Shown piece after piece: positions 17,085 to 25,239 of a stretch of 34,380 bases of DNA. Made by a program: the position numbers and the translations under genes. Every line of letters starts with the position of its first letter. The first letter of the stretch is position 1. Source of the DNA: Methanobrevibacter sp. (GTDB lineage: Archaea > Methanobacteriota > Methanobacteria > Methanobacteriales > Methanobacteriaceae); contig JAFUCN010000085.1 of the NCBI GenBank assembly GCA_017459665.1, forward strand, positions 1-34,380, written 5' to 3'. Below the pieces are notes generated by a model, which was not told the DNA's origin, did not search any database, and worked only from the letters and a program-made list of their open reading frames with translations.

Positions 17085-18260
17085 ATGTTGGTTAATGCTG
17101 ATTTTCACATCCACAGCTGTTTTTCGATGGCATCATCAAAGGACATGCTGATTAAAAATATCGCTCCTAAGGCTAGCCAAAAAGGTTTGCAGCTTGTGGG
17201 AACAGGTGATGCTCTTCATCCTGGATGGCTGGACATCATTGAAGAATCAACAACTTATTCTGGTGATGGAATCTATACGACTGAGGATGTTGATTTTGTC
17301 CTGACAACTGAAGTTGAGGCAAAACACAGGATTCATCATGTAATTATCATCCCTAACTTGGAAATTGCTCGTGAATTATCACAAAAGCTTCCTTCAAAAA
17401 ACAAGGCTGCTGATGGAAGGCCTAAAACTAAGTTGGGTGGTGCAGAGCTTTTGGAACTTGTCAGAGAATATGATTGTCTGATTGGTCCGGCACATGCATT
17501 CACTCCATGGACTGGAATGTATAAGTCTTATGACAGTATCTATGACTGTTATGGCAAAAAACCGGACTTTGTTGAGTTGGGTTTATCTGCAGATACAGAC
17601 ATGGCAGATAAGGTTTCAGAACTTAAGGATTTCCCATTTCTTACAAATTCAGATGCTCATTCTCCATGGCCTCACAGATTGGGTAGGGAATTTAATCAGA
17701 TGGAGGTGGAAGATATTTCATTTTCATCAATAAAACATGCAATTAAACATAAGGATATTAAAGCAAATTATGGTCTCGTACCGAATCTTGGAAAGTATCA
17801 CATGACTGCATGTACCAAATGCTTCAAGTTGATTGATCCTGAAATTGCAAAGGAAAACAAGATGAAATGCAGTTGTGGTGGAACAATCAAAAAAGGCGTT
17901 GACTTTAGAATTTCTGAAATTGCCGATTTAAATGAACCAAAACATCCTGATTTTAGACCGAAATACGTTCATGTAATGCCTTTGGCAGAACTTATAGCAA
18001 CTGTCTATGATAAAGGAGTAACTACAAAGACAGTTCAGAGAAAATGGCAAACTTTAATTGATGGTTTCGGTACAGAGATTGATGTTTTAATCAATGCTTC
18101 TGTTGAAGATATTAAAAAAATCGATTCAAGTATTGTTTCTGCCATTGAATCCTTTAGAAATGGAACAATCGATGTTATTCCAGGTGGTGGAGGAAAATAT
18201 GGTCAGATATCTTTTAAAAAGGAGCCTATCAGAAAAGAAATAACTTTGGATAATTTTTAA
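17085..18260 (+). CDS. Endonuclease Q-type PHP-domain protein
   Basis: Resembles the EndoQ family (TIGR00375), whose tested archaeal members nick DNA 5' of deaminated bases (uracil, hypoxanthine, xanthine) and abasic sites. The 391-residue protein has a PHP domain with metal-binding motifs DFHIHSCFS (residues 5-13), GTGDALHPGW, HHVIII, GPAHAFTPW and LTNSDAHSPWPHR. A zinc-binding insert CTKC...CSC follows (about 246-264). A helix-hairpin-helix-like region (VLINASVEDIKKIDSSIVSA, about 330-350) and the glycine-rich IPGGGGKYGQISF end follow. Known EndoQ proteins act with PCNA; pcn is in the same cluster here. Its stop is three bases from the 3' end of a tRNA gene on the other strand. Confidence 0.82.
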   Translation: MLVNADFHIHSCFSMASSKDMLIKNIAPKASQKGLQLVGTGDALHPGWLDIIEESTTYSGDGIYTTEDVDFVLTTEVEAKHRIHHVIIIPNLEIARELSQKLPSKNKAADGRPKTKLGGAELLELVREYDCLIGPAHAFTPWTGMYKSYDSIYDCYGKKPDFVELGLSADTDMADKVSELKDFPFLTNSDAHSPWPHRLGREFNQMEVEDISFSSIKHAIKHKDIKANYGLVPNLGKYHMTACTKCFKLIDPEIAKENKMKCSCGGTIKKGVDFRISEIADLNEPKHPDFRPKYVHVMPLAELIATVYDKGVTTKTVQRKWQTLIDGFGTEIDVLINASVEDIKKIDSSIVSAIESFRNGTIDVIPGGGGKYGQISFKKEPIRKEITLDNF

Positions 18261-18263
18261 AAG

Positions 18264-18337
18264 CGGACTTGGAGGGATTTGAACCCTCGATCTTAAGATT
18301 AGGAGTCTTACGCCCTTCCAGACTAGGCTACAAGCCC
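18264..18337 (-). tRNA. tRNA-Arg (anticodon CCT)
   Basis: A 74-base cloverleaf on the minus strand. Acceptor GGGCTTG pairs with CAAGTCC (one G-U), discriminator G, CCA not encoded. The anticodon stem TAAGA/TCTTA holds the loop CTCCTAA, giving CCT, which reads AGG. The T-arm is GAGGG TTCAAAT CCCTC. It follows tRNA-Arg(TCT) by 55 bases on the same strand, probably on one transcript, and nearly touches the end of the EndoQ gene. Confidence 0.95.
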
Positions 18338-18392
18338 AAAGTTATCAAACAATTCATTTTAAAAATTTTCATAAAAAAAGAATTTGTAAGAG

Positions 18393-18466
18393 CGGACCCG
18401 CCGGGATTTGAACCCGGGGTCTTCGGATTAGAAGTCCGACGCCCTATCCAGCTAGGCTACGGGCCC
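18393..18466 (-). tRNA. tRNA-Arg (anticodon TCT)
   Basis: A 74-base cloverleaf on the minus strand. Acceptor GGGCCCG pairs with CGGGTCC (one G-U), discriminator G, CCA not encoded. The anticodon stem TCGGA/TCCGA holds the loop CTTCTAA, giving TCT, which reads AGA, the usual arginine codon of such AT-rich genomes. The T-arm is CCGGG TTCAAAT CCCGG. It closely resembles its CCT neighbour, suggesting an old duplication. Confidence 0.95.
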
Positions 18467-18496
18467 TTACATATAACAATAATAAGTTTATTTTTT

Positions 18497-18512
18497 GTAT
18501 TATATATAGTTA
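18497..18512 (-). promoter_or_regulatory. TATA box of the tRNA-Arg pair
   Basis: On the minus strand ACTATATATAATAC is centred about 37 bases before the mature 5' end of tRNA-Arg(TCT). That gives a start some ten bases before the tRNA, a normal archaeal tRNA promoter layout. Confidence 0.55.
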
Positions 18513-18523
18513 ACTATTATTTA

Positions 18524-18552
18524 AAAAAATAAAAAAGGATTAAAAATAATCC
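18524..18552 (-). terminator. Terminator abutting the stop of the PepSY-like gene
   Basis: On the minus strand GGATTA (18552-18547) pairs with TAATCC (18542-18537) over TTTT, then TTTTTTATTTTTTT follows. The stem starts directly after the stop codon at 18555-18553. Confidence 0.7.
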
Positions 18553-19062
18553 TTACATTCTTTCAGTCATTCCTGTAGCATCGTTTACACCAATGCTGTC
18601 TACATTATTTCCATTTGCATCATATATTGTGAAAATCCAGTATCCATTACTGTATCTTCCATTTCCAGCATAACATCCGGCTTGTTCAATTGCGCCATTT
18701 GCTATACTTTGAGCTTGGGAATAAGATAAGTGTGTACTTGTGCCAGATCCTCCATGACTTGAACCTCCAGATCCACTGCCTGAACCTGAACTTGAACCTG
18801 ATCCGCTTCCACTTCCGGAACTTGACCCGGAACTGCTTGAACCTGAACTTCCGCTATTTGATGAAGTTGTAGCTACAGAAGAACCAGTACCGTTATTTAA
18901 ACTTGAAATATTTCCAATTCCATTTCCTGCATCGTCACTTGAGGACATACTGGATAAATCAGAAAATATTGGACTATCACTATTAGTTATACCATATGCG
19001 GCAACAGCAGCAGCAATACATAAAACAACAATAATTGAAATTATAATATTAGCTTTGTCCAT
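18553..19062 (-). CDS. Membrane-anchored protein with Ser/Gly linker and PepSY-like C-terminal domain
   Basis: No characterised homologue recognised. The 169-residue protein has an N-terminal membrane anchor (about 4-24, NIIISIIVVLCIAAAVAAYG) with no obvious cleavage site, so the rest is probably outside the cell. Residues 36-65 are Ser/Asn/Gly-rich. Residues 66-110 are almost pure Ser/Gly, a flexible spacer. The last 58 residues (LSYSQAQSIANGAIEQAG, then GYWIFTIYDANGNNVDSIGV) look like a single PepSY repeat, a fold seen in secreted peptidase propeptides and other extracytoplasmic proteins. GGAGGG lies six bases before the ATG. It has its own promoter with a palindrome at the expected start site, and a terminator next to the stop. 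It is divergent from frhA. Confidence 0.75.
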   Translation of the reverse strand: MDKANIIISIIVVLCIAAAVAAYGITNSDSPIFSDLSSMSSSDDAGNGIGNISSLNNGTGSSVATTSSNSGSSGSSSSGSSSGSGSGSGSSSGSGSGSGGSSHGGSGTSTHLSYSQAQSIANGAIEQAGCYAGNGRYSNGYWIFTIYDANGNNVDSIGVNDATGMTERM

Positions 19063-19077
19063 GCTTTTCCCTCCATA

Positions 19078-19120
19078 TTACTTATAATAAGTAACTTTAG
19101 TATTTTATAGAATATATATG
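19078..19120 (-). promoter_or_regulatory. Promoter of the PepSY-like gene with a 17-bp palindrome at the start site
   Basis: TTACTTAT-A-ATAAGTAA at 19078-19094 is a perfect palindrome, just upstream of the GGAGGG site. A TATA-like TATATATTC on the minus strand (about 19110-19118) would start transcription near 19085-19090, inside the palindrome. This is a typical repressor position; no regulator is identified. Confidence 0.45.
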
Positions 19121-19146
19121 TTTCTATATCAATTTTTCAGTATCAC

Positions 19147-19205
19147 TTATAAATGTTTAATAATATAATATAATATGTTAGTTTCTAATTTCTTAATTGA
19201 GGTGA
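19147..19205 (+). promoter_or_regulatory. frh operon TATA box and ribosome-binding site
   Basis: TTATAAAT at 19147-19154 gives an expected transcript start near 19175. GAGGTGA at 19199-19205 stands five bases before the TTG at 19211. The combination sets the FrhA start at 19211. Confidence 0.55.
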
Positions 19206-19210
19206 CATAT

Positions 19211-20425
<1,215 letters not shown>

Positions 20426-20440
20426 AGTGGAGGAAAATTA

Positions 20441-21010
20441 ATGCCTTATAGTTCGGATATTATCGTCATTGGATGTGGAAACGTATTGTTTAAAGATGAT
20501 GGTTTCGGTCCAATAGTTATTAATATTTTACAAAAATATTCTAATGACAAAAACGATTATTACGATCCAGCTGTTACTTCATATGTTGAAGATGAATTTG
20601 ATAAAGAAATATTAAGCCAAATACAAGAGAAATTTGAAGGTATCATAATGCCAGATGGCGTCCAGTTCATTGACGGAGGAACTGCAGCTCCAACTAATTT
20701 CTTCCCGTTATACGAAGAATATGATTGGAAAAAATTGATTGTCATTGATGTTGTTGAATTCAACGCTGAACCTGGAACTGTAGATACATTTGATCCTAAT
20801 ATCATGAAAATAGGAAAGTATGATAATCCTCATGGAATGACTGTGGAAGAACCTCTTCAAAAAATTTCTGAAAAATGTGAAGTCGTTGTTGTTGGCTGTA
20901 AACCGGCTGAGATTCCAACTCCGGATATAGATATGGGTTTAACAGAACCTGTTGAAAAGGCAATTCCTGAAGCTATTGATATTATTTTAAAAGAAATCGG
21001 GGTAAAATAA
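20441..21010 (+). CDS. frhD: Hydrogenase maturation endopeptidase for FrhA
   Basis: Nickel-dependent M52-family protease that trims the FrhA C-terminus after the metal centre is assembled. The 189-residue protein has the family opening [17 protein letters not shown], in which Asp20 takes the place of the nickel-binding acidic residue, then [13 protein letters not shown] and [13 protein letters not shown], and a [14 protein letters not shown] segment toward the end. GGAGG lies before the ATG, 15 bases after frhA. Its stop TAA shares its last base with the frhG ATG (TAATG), implying coupled translation. Confidence 0.93.
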   Translation: MPYSSDIIVIGCGNVLFKDDGFGPIVINILQKYSNDKNDYYDPAVTSYVEDEFDKEILSQIQEKFEGIIMPDGVQFIDGGTAAPTNFFPLYEEYDWKKLIVIDVVEFNAEPGTVDTFDPNIMKIGKYDNPHGMTVEEPLQKISEKCEVVVVGCKPAEIPTPDIDMGLTEPVEKAIPEAIDIILKEIGVK

Positions 21011-21852
21011 TGTTTGATAAATTGAAAAAAGCTTTTGGCGGTTCATCTGAACCAGAAGCACCAAAAGTAGAAGAAAAAGTTGAAGCTGCTCCTGCAGAAA
21101 CCCAAGCTGCTCCTGCAGAAACCCAAGCTGCTTCCTCAAAACCACGTATTGGTTACATACACTTAAGTGGTTGTACTGGTGATGCAATGTCTTTAACCGA
21201 AAACTATGATATTTTATCCACAGTTTTAACTGACATGGTTGACATTGTTTACGGACAAACTTTAGTTGATAAATGGATTCACGGTACTTATGCTGAAGAA
21301 ATGCCAGAAATGGACTTATGTTTAATTGAAGGATCTGTATGTTTACAAGATGAACACAGTGTACACGAACTTTTAGAAGCAAGAGAAAAATCTGGTTTAA
21401 TCGCAGCATTCGGTTCCTGTGCAGTAACTGGTTGTTTCACCACTTTCGCTCGTGGTGGTCAACAAGCACAACCTAAACACGAATCCTTCTTACCAATTAA
21501 CTCATTAGTTAAAGTAGATTTAGCACTTCCTGGTTGTCCTGTCGCTCCTGAAATGATTGCTAAAGCAGTTGTTGCTTTATGTGAAGGAGACTTAGATTAC
21601 TTAAAACCAGCAATGGATTGGGCTGCATGTGATAAAGGCTGTGGCTGTGATGTATTAACTAACGTAATCCGTCAAGGATTATGTACTGGATGTGGAACTT
21701 GTGCTCTTGCTTGTCCAACTAGAGCAATGGGCTTTTCCGAAGGTAGACCTAGCTGTGATAGAGACAGATGTATTAAATGTGGATCTTGTTATATGATGTG
21801 TCCAAGGTCATGGTTACCTGAAGGAAGAATTAAAAAGGAAACAGGACTTTAG
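21010..21852 (+). CDS. frhG: Coenzyme F420-reducing [NiFe] hydrogenase, gamma subunit
   Basis: Small electron-transfer subunit between the NiFe site in FrhA and the flavin subunit FrhB. Residues about 45-215 form the hydrogenase small-subunit core with the proximal cluster cysteines ([23 protein letters not shown]). Residues about 225-270 hold two ferredoxin-like [4Fe-4S] motifs, [12 protein letters not shown] and [12 protein letters not shown]. In 280 residues, the first 45 are an Ala/Glu/Pro-rich extension including two exact copies of AAPAETQ, not part of the core. The start overlaps the frhD stop, and the stop overlaps the frhB ribosome-binding site. Confidence 0.95.
   Translation: MFDKLKKAFGGSSEPEAPKVEEKVEAAPAETQAAPAETQAASSKPRIGYIHLSGCTGDAMSLTENYDILSTVLTDMVDIVYGQTLVDKWIHGTYAEEMPEMDLCLIEGSVCLQDEHSVHELLEAREKSGLIAAFGSCAVTGCFTTFARGGQQAQPKHESFLPINSLVKVDLALPGCPVAPEMIAKAVVALCEGDLDYLKPAMDWAACDKGCGCDVLTNVIRQGLCTGCGTCALACPTRAMGFSEGRPSCDRDRCIKCGSCYMMCPRSWLPEGRIKKETGL
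21085..21126 (+). repeat. Two exact 21-bp tandem repeats in the frhG N-terminal extension
   Basis: Units at 21085-21105 and 21106-21126 are identical (GCTGCTCCTGCAGAAACCCA plus A) and each encodes AAPAETQ. A partial third copy begins at 21127. Exact third-position identity points to recent slippage or unequal exchange. Confidence 0.9.
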
Positions 21853-21863
21853 GAGGAATGAAT

Positions 21864-22715
21864 ATGCCATTAGGTACTTACAAAGAAGCAGTATCTGCAA
21901 GATCTACTGATAAAAAAATTCTAGACGTATCACAAGACGGAGGAATTGTTTCAGCATTACTCTGTTACGCACTCGATGAAGGAATCATTGAAGGTGCAGT
22001 TGTAGCTGGAACTCCTGATGAAGATTGGAGACCTATTCCTACTGTTGTAACTTCATCTGATGAAGTTATTGCAGCTGCTGGAACCAAATACTCAATGTCC
22101 CCAACATTATCTGTTTTAAAAGAAGCAACCCGTCAATACGGTCTTGAAAAATTAGGAGTTGTTGCAACTCCATGTCAAACACAAGGTTTAAGAAAAGCAC
22201 AAGCTTATCCATTCACAAGATTCGTCGTTGACAAAATCAAATTAATCGTCGGTATCTACTGTATGGAAAACTTCCCTATGGCTTCTCTTGATACCTTTGC
22301 AACCGCAAAATTAGGATTTGACAGCTTACAAGATGCTAGTAAAATGGACATCGGTAAAGGTAAATTCTGGTTAACCAAAGACGGTGAAGATTCTGGTTTA
22401 GCTATTAAGGAAACCCACGGTTACGAACAAGCTGGATGTAACATTTGTCAAGATTATGTTGCTGAATGGGCTGACGTATCAACTGGTTCAGTTGGATCTC
22501 CTGATGGATGGTCTACTGTTTTAACCAGAACTGATGACGGTTCTAACATATTCAAAGCAGCTGTATCTGCTGGTTTAATTGAAACAAAACCAATGGATGA
22601 AGTAAAACCTGGTCTTCCTTTACTTGAAAAATTAGCTAAAGGTAAAAAAGACAAAAACACTGCAGAACGTGAAAGAAGAGCTAAAATGGGAGTTAAAATC
22701 CCTACTATTTATTAA
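21864..22715 (+). CDS. frhB: Coenzyme F420-reducing hydrogenase, beta subunit
   Basis: Flavin- and F420-binding subunit that passes hydride to F420; holds FAD and one [4Fe-4S] cluster. The 283-residue protein starts [17 protein letters not shown] 21858 is only one base from AGGAGG (21851-21856), whereas ATG 21864 has seven bases of spacing, so 21864 is chosen. Motifs are [50 protein letters not shown] and [18 protein letters not shown], in which the cysteines supply cluster ligands. Last gene of the operon; a T-rich tract follows. Confidence 0.96.
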   Translation: MPLGTYKEAVSARSTDKKILDVSQDGGIVSALLCYALDEGIIEGAVVAGTPDEDWRPIPTVVTSSDEVIAAAGTKYSMSPTLSVLKEATRQYGLEKLGVVATPCQTQGLRKAQAYPFTRFVVDKIKLIVGIYCMENFPMASLDTFATAKLGFDSLQDASKMDIGKGKFWLTKDGEDSGLAIKETHGYEQAGCNICQDYVAEWADVSTGSVGSPDGWSTVLTRTDDGSNIFKAAVSAGLIETKPMDEVKPGLPLLEKLAKGKKDKNTAERERRAKMGVKIPTIY

Positions 22716-22721
22716 ATCTTC

Positions 22722-22741
22722 TGTCTTTTTTCTTTTTTTTA
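22722..22741 (+). terminator. T-rich terminator of the frh operon
   Basis: CTGTCTTTTTTCTTTTTTTT lies seven bases beyond the frhB stop. No strong stem is seen, so it fits a simple poly-U archaeal terminator. Confidence 0.6.
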
Positions 22742-22756
22742 AAAATTAGTATATAT

Positions 22757-22786
22757 TAAAAAATAGAGTGAAGAGTGTAACTCTTC
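22757..22786 (-). terminator. Hairpin terminator of the methionine aminopeptidase gene
   Basis: GAAGAG (22770-22775) pairs with CTCTTC (22781-22786) over TGTAA. On the minus strand it starts two bases beyond the stop codon and is followed by ACTCTATTTTTT. Confidence 0.65.
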
Positions 22787-22788
22787 GA

Positions 22789-23706
22789 TTAAATAGTTGT
22801 AACAGTACAACCTTCTTTTTCAACAACGATTGTATGTTCTTTTTGACTGACAAAACAGTCCTTTTTCTCACGAAGTGGTGCATAAGGATAAACAGCCATC
22901 GCATCAGATAACTGTTTTAGAGCAATATTTCCTTTTCTCTCACCAAATTCATCAGTAATCCATCTTCCGGAAAATGGAACATATCTGTGATTGTGCTGAA
23001 TATATTTTAGTACTCTTTGTGTACTTTTCATTCTAAATGGCTTGTTTGCCATGTATGAGAAGATGTAATGGCCAGGCATATCATTTACTATTCCTTCACC
23101 GTTAGTTGCAAAGGGTTCAATTGCCACAGCTTGACCCTCTTCTAAAATATAGTTGTCATGATTGTCATAATTTGGAATTGAAATACCTGCATGCAGGTTA
23201 TTTTGCTCCAGACTGTGTCCTGTTAAATTAAAAATAGGGTTCAAGTTATATTCAGATATTGCCTCATGAACTGCAGCACCGATTTTAGAAACTTCAACGC
23301 CGGCACGTGCTGTTGCAATTGCTGCTTCAAGACCTGCAGCTGATGCTTCTACAATTTCTTCATGCAGGTTTATTTCATCTTGAGTATAATTTTCATCAAT
23401 ATTTCCATCAGCAATTATTGTAACTGCCGTATCTGCAATGTATCCGTCAATCATTGCACCTAAATCTAGTTTTACCATATCTCCAGCACGAATTACAGTT
23501 TCATCACCTGCAGGAGATGTGTAATGGGCAGCTACTTCATTTAATGACACATTACATGGAAATGCAATTTGGGCTCCTGATTTTAGGATTTCGCTTTCGA
23601 CGTATTCGACCAAATCAATAACTAAAGTTCCGTCTTTAATCATTTTTGATGCTTCTTCACGTATTCTTGAAGCAATTTTTCCTGATTCTATATAAGATTC
23701 CATCAT
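22789..23706 (-). CDS. map: Methionine aminopeptidase, type II
   Basis: Removes the N-terminal methionine from new proteins; cytoplasmic two-metal enzyme. The 305-residue protein is an archaeal type II form (long insert before the last strand). Ligands by alignment with the family are Asp81 (VKLDLGA), Asp92 (YIADTAV, 11 residues later as in MetAP2), His164 (LTGHSLE), Glu197 (AIEPFAT) and a glutamate near 296 (HTIVVEKEG). His61 in AAHYTSP corresponds to the substrate-binding histidine. Two ATG codons are adjacent at the start; GAAGGT lies eight bases before the first. It stands alone, convergent with frhB and divergent from the coiled-coil pair. Confidence 0.95.
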   Translation of the reverse strand: MMESYIESGKIASRIREEASKMIKDGTLVIDLVEYVESEILKSGAQIAFPCNVSLNEVAAHYTSPAGDETVIRAGDMVKLDLGAMIDGYIADTAVTIIADGNIDENYTQDEINLHEEIVEASAAGLEAAIATARAGVEVSKIGAAVHEAISEYNLNPIFNLTGHSLEQNNLHAGISIPNYDNHDNYILEEGQAVAIEPFATNGEGIVNDMPGHYIFSYMANKPFRMKSTQRVLKYIQHNHRYVPFSGRWITDEFGERKGNIALKQLSDAMAVYPYAPLREKKDCFVSQKEHTIVVEKEGCTVTTI

Positions 23707-23808
23707 AAAATAATACCTTCACTAAATTAAATAATTAATTATATAAATTGATAAAGTTATATATTATTTATATTACTTCACGCTATAAATATAATTGGAG
23801 GTTAAAAA

Positions 23809-24219
23809 ATGGATACTATTCCTACAATGCCAGACCAAATATTTTATTTAATTATCTTGGTAATTGTTGCTGTTGTATTAATTATTGTAGTTTATCAATG
23901 GAGAAAAGTTGCACAATCCAAAAATTCAATCTTAATGCTTGAAAAAGAAATTGAACTTAAAAAAATGTCTATGGTGGAAAAAGACATTGAATCAAAAAGA
24001 TTAATGGACAATCCAATTCCTTTACCACAAGAGCAACAGGACAGTCTTTCAGCTATAAGACAATCCACAACTGAAGTCAGAAGCAACGTCGGTTATCTTC
24101 ACTCTGAAATCAATGAAAGATTAGCAAGACTCGAAGCTGAAACTGAACAAAGAAAATTGGAAAAAATGCTCAAAGAGATTGAAGCAAAAGAAGCTAAACT
24201 TAAAAAGATGGATAAATAG
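23809..24219 (+). CDS. Small membrane-anchored coiled-coil protein (first of a pair)
   Basis: Not recognised as a named family. The 136-residue protein has one hydrophobic span (about 10-29, FYLIILVIVAVVLIIVVYQW) followed by RK, placing the remaining ~105 residues in the cytoplasm. That part is strongly charged and helical, with heptad-like stretches (KEIELKKMSMVEKDIESKRL and RLARLEAETEQRKLEKMLKE). GGAGGT stands six bases before the ATG, and a TATA-like TTATATATTATT (about 23757-23768) lies upstream. The next gene begins eight bases after the stop and has the same anchor-plus-coil design, so the two products probably work together. It might scaffold something at the membrane. Confidence 0.75.
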   Translation: MDTIPTMPDQIFYLIILVIVAVVLIIVVYQWRKVAQSKNSILMLEKEIELKKMSMVEKDIESKRLMDNPIPLPQEQQDSLSAIRQSTTEVRSNVGYLHSEINERLARLEAETEQRKLEKMLKEIEAKEAKLKKMDK

Positions 24220-24227
24220 GTGGAAAT

Positions 24228-24752
24228 ATGGATGCTATGGAAGCTGTTGCAGTTTTAATTTTAATTATTGCAATTGCAGTTTTAGTTTATTATTACTTAT
24301 TAAATAGTCCGGAATCTATGGACAAATTGCGCAATATCGTTCCAACAAGTGCAGATGCTCATATGAATGAGGTTTTAAATAGGGATTCCGAACCTGCATA
24401 TGATGATTTGCCTAAAGAAGATACTGCTAGTGAAGGCGATGATTCCATGACTAAAAGAATCAAAGTCAAATTAAGTGACATCGACATGTCTGGTTTAAAT
24501 ACTGACGCATTTTCAAATAAAATCGATGCATTTTTAGATGCTAAAAGTGATCAGTTAATTAAAGATTGGTCTTTAGCTACCACTAATGATTTGGAAGAAC
24601 TTGAATCTAAATTTTCCCAAACCACTAGTAATGTTGATGCTTTAGAGAAAAATTTCAATGAGTTTAAAAAATCTTCAGTCGAATTCCAAAAGGCGACTGA
24701 AGAAAAATTAGACGATTTGGATAAAAGAATTGAATCTTTAGAAAATAAATAA
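24228..24752 (+). CDS. Small membrane-anchored coiled-coil protein (second of a pair)
   Basis: Not recognised as a named family. The 174-residue protein has an N-terminal membrane span (about 4-25, AVAVLILIIAIAVLVYYYLL). A Ser/Asp/Glu-rich disordered stretch (about 50-75) follows, then KRIKVKLSDIDMSGLNTDAF. The last 70 residues are a predicted coiled coil (DLEELESKFSQTTSNVDALE and ATEEKLDDLDKRIESLENK). GGTGG precedes the ATG by five bases, directly after the first gene of the pair. The stop codon is in the loop of a ten-pair hairpin. Confidence 0.75.
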   Translation: MDAMEAVAVLILIIAIAVLVYYYLLNSPESMDKLRNIVPTSADAHMNEVLNRDSEPAYDDLPKEDTASEGDDSMTKRIKVKLSDIDMSGLNTDAFSNKIDAFLDAKSDQLIKDWSLATTNDLEELESKFSQTTSNVDALEKNFNEFKKSSVEFQKATEEKLDDLDKRIESLENK

Positions 24753-24779
24753 ACTTTATTTTCTTTAATTTTCCTTTTT
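24740..24779 (+). terminator. Hairpin with the stop codon in its loop, then T-runs
   Basis: AGAAAATAAA (24740-24749) pairs perfectly with TTTATTTTCT (24755-24764). The five-base loop TAAAC contains the TAA at 24750-24752. TTAATTTTCCTTTTTT follows, typical of a terminator. Confidence 0.65.
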
Positions 24780-24788
24780 TGTCGAAAG

Positions 24789-24800
24789 GTTTATATATTA
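24789..24800 (+). promoter_or_regulatory. TATA box for initiator tRNA (and probably RNase P RNA)
   Basis: GGTTTATATATTATC around 24789-24800 is a strong archaeal TATA box about 50 bases before the tRNA. No further TATA or T-run is visible between the tRNA and the RNase P RNA, so it probably drives both. Confidence 0.5.
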
Positions 24801-24843
24801 TCTTTTCTATAATTATTATATAGTTGTACTACTTTTTTCTTAT

Positions 24844-24918
24844 AGCAGGGTGGGGTAGTCTGGTGAACCCGCGGGGCTCATAACCCCGAGATCCCTAGTT
24901 CAAATCTAGGCCCTGCTA
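24844..24918 (+). tRNA. Initiator tRNA-Met (anticodon CAT)
   Basis: A 75-base cloverleaf. Acceptor AGCAGGG pairs with CCCTGCT, discriminator A, CCA not encoded. D-stem GGGT/ACCC, anticodon stem CGGGG/CCCCG with loop CTCATAA, T-stem CCTAG/CTAGG. The A1-U72 first pair and the run of G-C pairs in the anticodon stem are the archaeal initiator features, so this is called initiator rather than elongator. Confidence 0.95.
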
Positions 24919-24934
24919 TCTTAATTAATATTTT

Positions 24935-25223
24935 TATGGCAAGTTAAAGACAGCTACTGGTTATTTTAACTAAGGAAACTCCGCCCATCAATACAGAACT
25001 ATGGCGTTGAAAAACGTATACTGAGAAGTATGACTCTGGAGCAGAAACGACACGGCTTTTAATGGTAGACGATGATATTTAATTGAGGACATTAAAAGAA
25101 TCGGTGAAACGGCCATTCCATAGGATGCAAGAACAAAGCTGCCGATAATCGCTGTTGTAGGCAAGGTAGTTCGCTAAGATGAATGCTGTTAAACAGAAGG
25201 TGGGTTACTCTTAACAGGCCATA
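24935..25223 (+). ncRNA. rnpB: RNase P RNA, archaeal type A
   Basis: Catalytic RNA of RNase P, which removes tRNA 5' leaders. It is about 289 nt. The conserved elements are CR-I GGAAACTCCGCCC (24974-24986), CR-IV AGATGAATGCTG (25178-25189) and CR-V ACAGAAGGTGGGTTA (25193-25207). CCGCC in CR-I pairs with GGTGG in CR-V to form P4. P1 is TATGGC (24935-24940) with GCCATA (25218-25223), and GTTAA/TTAAC forms part of P2. The P1 helix can be extended outward by TTAATTAATATT (24921-24932) pairing with AATATTAATTAA (25224-25235). It begins 16 bases after the initiator tRNA without an intervening promoter and ends 14 bases from the convergent dus gene. Ends are inferred from pairing. Confidence 0.92.
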
Positions 25224-25239
25224 AATATTAATTAATATT
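25224..25239. terminator. 16-bp palindrome between rnpB and dus, possible two-way terminator
   Basis: AATATTAATTAATATT is a perfect palindrome. It starts right after the RNase P RNA P1 helix and includes part of the dus stop (25238-25240, minus). Its left part also pairs with sequence before rnpB. Terminator or processing-stem function is inferred. Confidence 0.4.

Noticed and set aside
18045-18075. PIP-like QTLIDGF motif in the EndoQ-type protein
   Set aside because: It lacks the second aromatic residue and lies in what looks like a folded region, so it is not credible evidence for PCNA binding.
18690-18872. Open frame opposite the Ser/Gly-rich gene, and other long antisense frames
   Set aside because: They follow from the repetitive or biased codons of the real genes; none has a ribosome-binding site or a recognisable product.
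21858-21863. Earlier ATG as frhB start
   Set aside because: Only one base separates it from AGGAGG; the ATG at 21864 has proper spacing and gives the family N-terminus.
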